A stretch of 64,000 nt of DNA, taken from NCBI RefSeq assembly GCF_037042905.1, contig NW_026974141.1:1263001-1327000 (forward strand), given 5' to 3'. Below are positions 48,401 to 54,400 of the stretch, in pieces; within the stretch, counting starts at the first letter, position 1, and each line of letters begins with the position of its first letter. A model generated the notes under the pieces. It had not been told where the DNA came from and did no database searches. It was given only the letters and a program-made list of their open reading frames with translations. The position numbers and the translations under genes were made by a program. The DNA is from Lytechinus pictus (taxonomy: Eukaryota; Echinodermata; Echinoidea; Temnopleuroida; Toxopneustidae).

Positions 48401-51400
48401 AGGGATTTTTGGCGAATCCGTTCTAAACTAAAATCCTATAGTAATGCGTTCATAAAGCACAAAAGTGCAGTCTTTTTTCCAGACCCGGTTAATAAAACAT
48501 CATAGTACAAGTCCAAAGTCTTTTTTCAGACCCGGTTGTTTCAAAATTATAATATACGTCCAAAGTCTTTTTTCAGACCCGGTTGTTTCAAAAATTATAA
48601 TATAAGTCCAAAGTCTTTTTCCAGACCCGGTTGTTTCAAAAATTATATTACATGTCCAAAGTCTTTTTTCCAGACCCGGTTGTTTCAAAATTAATAATAT
48701 AAGTCCAAAGTCTTTTTTCCAGACCCGGTTGTTTCAAAAATTATAATATAAGTCCAAAGTCTTTTTTTCAGACCCGGTTGTTTAAAAAATTATAGTATAA
48801 GTCCAAAGTCTTTTTCCAGACCCGGTTGTTTCAAAAACTATAATATATGTCCAAAGTCTTTTTCCAGACCCAGTTGTTTAAAAAATCAAAATCACAATAT
48901 AAGTCCAAAGTCTTTTTTCCAGACCCGGATGTTAAAAATATTTTAATATAAGTCCAAAGTCTTTTTTCAGACCTGTTTATTTCAAAAATTTTAATATAAG
49001 TCCATACTAAGATACGATAATGATATTCCAGTGGAATAAAAATGAGAATCGAGCTAAGTCTTTTTTCCAGACCCAGTTAATCAAAACTAGTGGAATTAAG
49101 GTCTTTGTTGTTGTTTTAACTTACAATGTATACGGCGTATATTGTGAATATATACTCTAAGGGTAAATTGAGAATCAAGCGTACTCTTTCCTCCAAACCT
49201 GGCTATTCAAAAAATTAATAAAAGAATTTAAATCTAAGACCAATTTTCCAAAGTTTCACCCAGTAAAAAATATGTCTTTATCCCACACCCATTTATTTTT
49301 AATAATACTACGACCAGGGGCGGAAATCTCTCCCAAAAGGTAGGGGGACAAGGGTCTGGAAAATTTGACAAGCAAAAAAAAGGTTATCACCCGAAAGTAA
49401 CGTCATCTCGTCCTAAAATACATTTATAAAATACAAATTATTTCGATTTTGAATGATGAATTTCTTACCATCATAAAAGACAAGAAATAGTAGGGGGGAC
49501 ATTTGATAGTGTGTCCCCCCTACTATTTTGAATAGTAGGGGGACACATACGTCCCCCTGTCCCCCCTGAGATCCTTTCTCCAGACTTGGTTATTATTTAA
49601 AAAAAAATAGTTTTTACAAATATTCTAAAACGAATACCCAATAATCTAATTACTGTGGAATAACATGAAGACCGACTGTCGAAGATCGACTTTCCTCCAG
49701 ACACAATTATTTCAAGAATAAAAAAAATCAATAAAACCCAACCCCCAACAACGAATCTGAGAACCAACAATCCTCCAAATTAAGACCATGCATATAGAAA
49801 AGCACATGTTAAGAGCGTTGTCTTTATTCGAGACCCAGTAATTTAAAAATGATTTTAACAATCTTAAAAACAAAAGACTTTGTCATATTCTTATTCTTGT
49901 GGAATAACACGAGTATTATGCTTAGTCTTTCGTCTAGACCCGGTAATTTAAAAGATAAACAAATATTGAAAGAAATCACAGCTAAGACCAATCTTCAAAA
50001 TTAAACCCACTTAAAATGCTTGGGTTTAGAGTGTTGTCTTTAAACCTCACGCAGTTCTCTTAAAAATACAAATTAAGCGAAACATTAATCTTAAAACTTA
50101 GACCCCAGCATCTTCCAAACTATAAAACCCTTGTGATAACGCATACTTAATTTGACCAGACCAGTTTATCAAAAAAAAAGAACAAAAATTGTTTTACCCT
50201 CTTCCAGCCTAACATCCTGTCATCAAAACTTAGAGCCCGGGGAGCATTTCATGAAAGGAGTTGTCTGACGTTTTATCCGACACTTACCATGGTAGCACTG
50301 CTTCTAAGCCAATCAACATCAAGGACAGTTGTCAGATCTGACAACTTGTCGGACATTAATGTTGATGAAATACTCCCCCAATCATCTTATTCATGTTGAA
50401 CAGGCACAAGAATATGTCTTAGTTATGAGGATTTCATTTATCTTATTTTTGAAAATGACAAGGTCTGGAATAAAGAAAACTCTCTAAGCTTTTATTTATT
50501 GAAGGTTCTTAGTTTGAAGGATAGTTGGGTCTTAGATTCTGTTATTCTTTTTAAATGATTTTGGTTATTTTGAAATAATTGGGTCTGGAGGAAAGACTAC
50601 GCTATATTTCCATGTTTTTAAACATAAAGAGGATCTTGGGTCTTTGTTTGCTTTTTTATTATTACCAATTTATTATTATTATTCATCATTTCTTATTTGA
50701 AAGATCTGGGTCTGGAGGAAAGACTACGCTATATTTCCATGTTATTCAACATAAATAGGATCGTGGGTCTTTGTTGGCTTTATTTATTATTACTAATTTA
50801 TTATTATTATTATCATTCATTTGTTATTTGAAAGATCTGGGTCTTGAGGAAAGACTACGCTATACTTCCATGTCATTCAACATAAATAGGATCGTGGGTC
50901 TTTGTTTGCTTTTTTATTATTACTAATTTATTATTATTATTATTCATTTGTTATTTGAAAGGTCTGGGTCTTAAGGAAAGACTACGCTATATTTCCATGT
51001 TATTCAACATATATAGGATCGTGGGTCTTTGTTTGCTTTTTTATTATTACTAATTTATTATTATTTTTATTCATTTGTTATTTGAAAGATCTGGATGAAA
51101 GACTACGCTATATTTCCATGTTGTTTAACATTAATAAGAGAGTTGGGGTCTTTGTTACTTTTCCACCAGTTTTAATTAACTGGGTCTGGAGAAAAGACTA
51201 AGCTCGATTCTCATTTTTATTCCACTCGAATATCATTATTGTATCTTAGTTTGGACTTATATAATAACTTTTGAAACAACCGGGTCTGGAAAAAAGACTT
51301 TGGACGTATATTATAATTTTTTTAACAACTGGGTCTGAAAAAAGACTTTGGACTTGCATTATCATTTTTGAATTAACCGGGTCTGGAAAAAAGACTTTGG

Positions 51401-54400
51401 ACGTATATTATAATTTTGAAACAACCGGGTCTGGAAAAAAGACTTTGGACTTATATTACAATTTTTGAAACAAATGGGTCTGAAAAAAAGACTTTGGACT
51501 TGCATTATCATTTTTTAATTAACCGGGTCTGGAATAAAGACTTTGGACGTATATCATAATTTTTTAATTAACCGGGTCTGGAAAAAAGACTTTGGACGTA
51601 TATTATAATTTTTGAAACAACCGGGTCTGGAAAAAAGACTTTAGACGTATATTATAATTTTTTAATTAACCGGGTCTGGAAAAAAGACTTTGGACTTGCA
51701 TTATAATTTTTGAAACAACCGGGTCTGGAAAAAAGACTTTGGACTTATATTATCATTTTTTAATTAACCGGGTCTGGAATAAAGACTTTGGACGTATATC
51801 ATAATTTTTTAATTAACCGGGTCTGGAAAAAAGACTTTGGACGTATATTATAATTTTTGAAACAACCGGGTCTGGAAAAAAGACTTTAGACGTATATCAT
51901 AATTTTTGAATTAACCGGGTCTGGAAAAAAGACTTTGGACTTATACTATAATGTTTTATTACCCGGGTCTGGAAAAAAGACTTTGCACTTTTGTGCTATA
52001 TGAACGCATTACTATTAGACAAGACCAATATGGAGAGAACTTGAATTCAAGGAGCATTTTGGGGTAAAAGTTGGGAACCGGTCAATTTCACCTAATTTGA
52101 ATGTGCTGAATCTGATAAGACCGGTTCCCAAGCCAATTTTCCATGTTTTGACCACCTAATTTGCATAAACAAAATGGCTGCCAAATTGACAATTTATAAT
52201 CTTATTTCTACAATATTCTTTTATAATATTCGCTTTCACCGATATGGATACTGCAAAATCCTGCATACTTAACATGTACCATTTGGGAAAATTTGTTATT
52301 TCTGTTTGCGGCTAATTTATTATGCAAATTTATGCATATTTTGCAATATTATGCTATAATTTGATAATTACACCTAAAATGTTTATTATTTTGGGTATAA
52401 ATAGCATTTGTATCATTATGATAAATTTTTGGCCCTTAAATATAATACTCAAGTCAATTTTTATATGTATTTTATTGTTCTTTGATATTTCTTTTGTGTT
52501 CTTGTATTTTCTGCTATTTGCTTTGTGTATGTTTGATATGAGATCTTTAAAAAACTAATATCAATGGCAGACAAATATTAAGCTTCAATGATTGAATCAT
52601 TTGATAAACTTCTTTTGCCACAACTGTTAATTGTACTCAGGAACAAATACACACACATGCTCCCACACCCACACCTGTATATAGAAAGTAATATACTTGC
52701 AAGGTATAGTAGACATGCACAATATAAAAACATTGATGCTGATCCTATAATCATGACAATTACCAAATTCAATGAACCCGTAAGAAAAAAAGAGTTTAGA
52801 AGTTGGAAAACCTGTAATCATGCTGAACTTAAATTTCTTGAAATAGATATATTAAAATGTTTTATAACAGATCAAATAATGAATTAAACGTATGATTTAC
52901 GCAGTGTAGTTTATCAATCGGATTTTCAAGAAGTTTATTTTTTTTCATTTCCATGACAAATATAAATCAAATACAGATACAAATCAAAGTATGAGTACAA
53001 AATAAATTTTACCTCAGCATAATTATATAATAAAAGCTGGTATAAAATAGTATTAAGCGTGTATGGAAATGAGGGGATCCACTAAAAAGCATTGCTTGTA
53101 GAGCGTGGATCCCCTATAGCGGATATAATCGGATATAAGTATCAGTACATTGTTATTATCCTTGTAGCAAAATTATATCTTTGATTCAGCTCCATCAGAA
53201 CTGCAATCATGGCAGTTAACCAAAGAACAATTTGTAATAAATGCAAAGGGTCTGTATTACTGGATCACTTACTAGTTTTTTTGGTCATTACCGATGTATT
53301 TATTTATTTGGCAACGATACATTTTCCCCCAAGTCAACCATCAAAGTGATAACTGAAAACCACAGCTTTTATCCAATCCTTGCCTTGGAAGATTCTTTTA
53401 CGAACGATACTGAATACAGAAGAGGAAATGATAAAAACATGGTGCTAAACACAGATTAGCTCCATGGTTAAAACATGGGCAAAACAAGGTATCCAGCCCA
53501 GTCACTGCCCAATGCAGAACAATTTTCACAGTGTGTCCTATGGTTAAAAAGTGCTAGAGATGCCTGTTGAAGGTAAACCAGCATGGAGACAGTTGCAGAA
53601 GTCCAGTCTAGAGGTTATCCGGTCATGGACGATATTTTCTGCACCACCTCATGTAAGACAATGTCTGATCTCAGCAATTCTGGGGAGCAGGTAATGTGCA
53701 GATTGGCAGACATGTGATGTGTGTTTCTTCATGCTCATTGTTCTATCAAAGACTACGCCAAGAGATCTAGCCTTGCATACTGGAGATATATAGCTTCCTC
53801 ACCTATTAAGACTGGAGTTGTAGTCATAATAATTACGCATATATGGAGATGACAGAACAAGATACTTCGCTTTTTATTGTTAGGCTCCAGGAAGTTGACC
53901 TTCATCCAACATCGAATCCTCAATGGCAGCACCAACAACAGCAGCTGCACGAACCTCTGTATATTTACCTTTTGGATCAAAAGTGAGGTATACAGCTGGA
54001 TGTCATCAGCATAGAAGTGTATACCAAGACCATGTTGCCACATTACAGAGCCAAGAGGAGTGATGTACAGTTTGAAGAACAAGGGACAAGGACAGACTCC
54101 CAATGAACTCCATATCAAAGGGTAGTCACAGGAGACTGCATGCCAGTGATGAATACAGCTTCATACAGCCCTGTTGGCAAGGTAACAGGAAACCTGCCAT
54201 TGGAGTGCAGAATCATCAATTCCAAAACAGACTGTCAGTCTCCCAAGAAGAATGACATGTTCACTGGTATCAAAACCGGTTGACAAGTCAAACATAACTT
54301 AGGCAACTGCTTTCCTCAAAGAAAGAGAAATCCTGGCTCTACAATCGAAGAAATTCTCGACCTAGACTTTGATGGTGGTATCTCAGACTCGCATGCAGCC

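Larger units (their letters stand above)
48441..52012. mobile_element. Nested 3.57-kb TIR element built of ~49-bp repeats, TA TSD
   Basis: GTAATGCGTTCATAAAGCAC and GTGCTATATGAACGCATTAC are inverted ends, with TA at 48439-48440 and 52013-52014. Joining the flanks gives AAAATCCTATTAGAC-like sequence that aligns with AAAATCCTATATAGAC in the uninterrupted opposite TIR of the outer element. Each end continues into arrays of a CCAGACCCGGTT...GTCCAAAGTC unit, inverted relative to each other. No coding region is seen. Confidence 0.87.

Noticed and set aside
48500..51468. Repeat proteins with [19 protein letters not shown] units
   Set aside because: They are frames through the ~49-bp DNA tandem repeat on either strand; the unit length and frame are not maintained.
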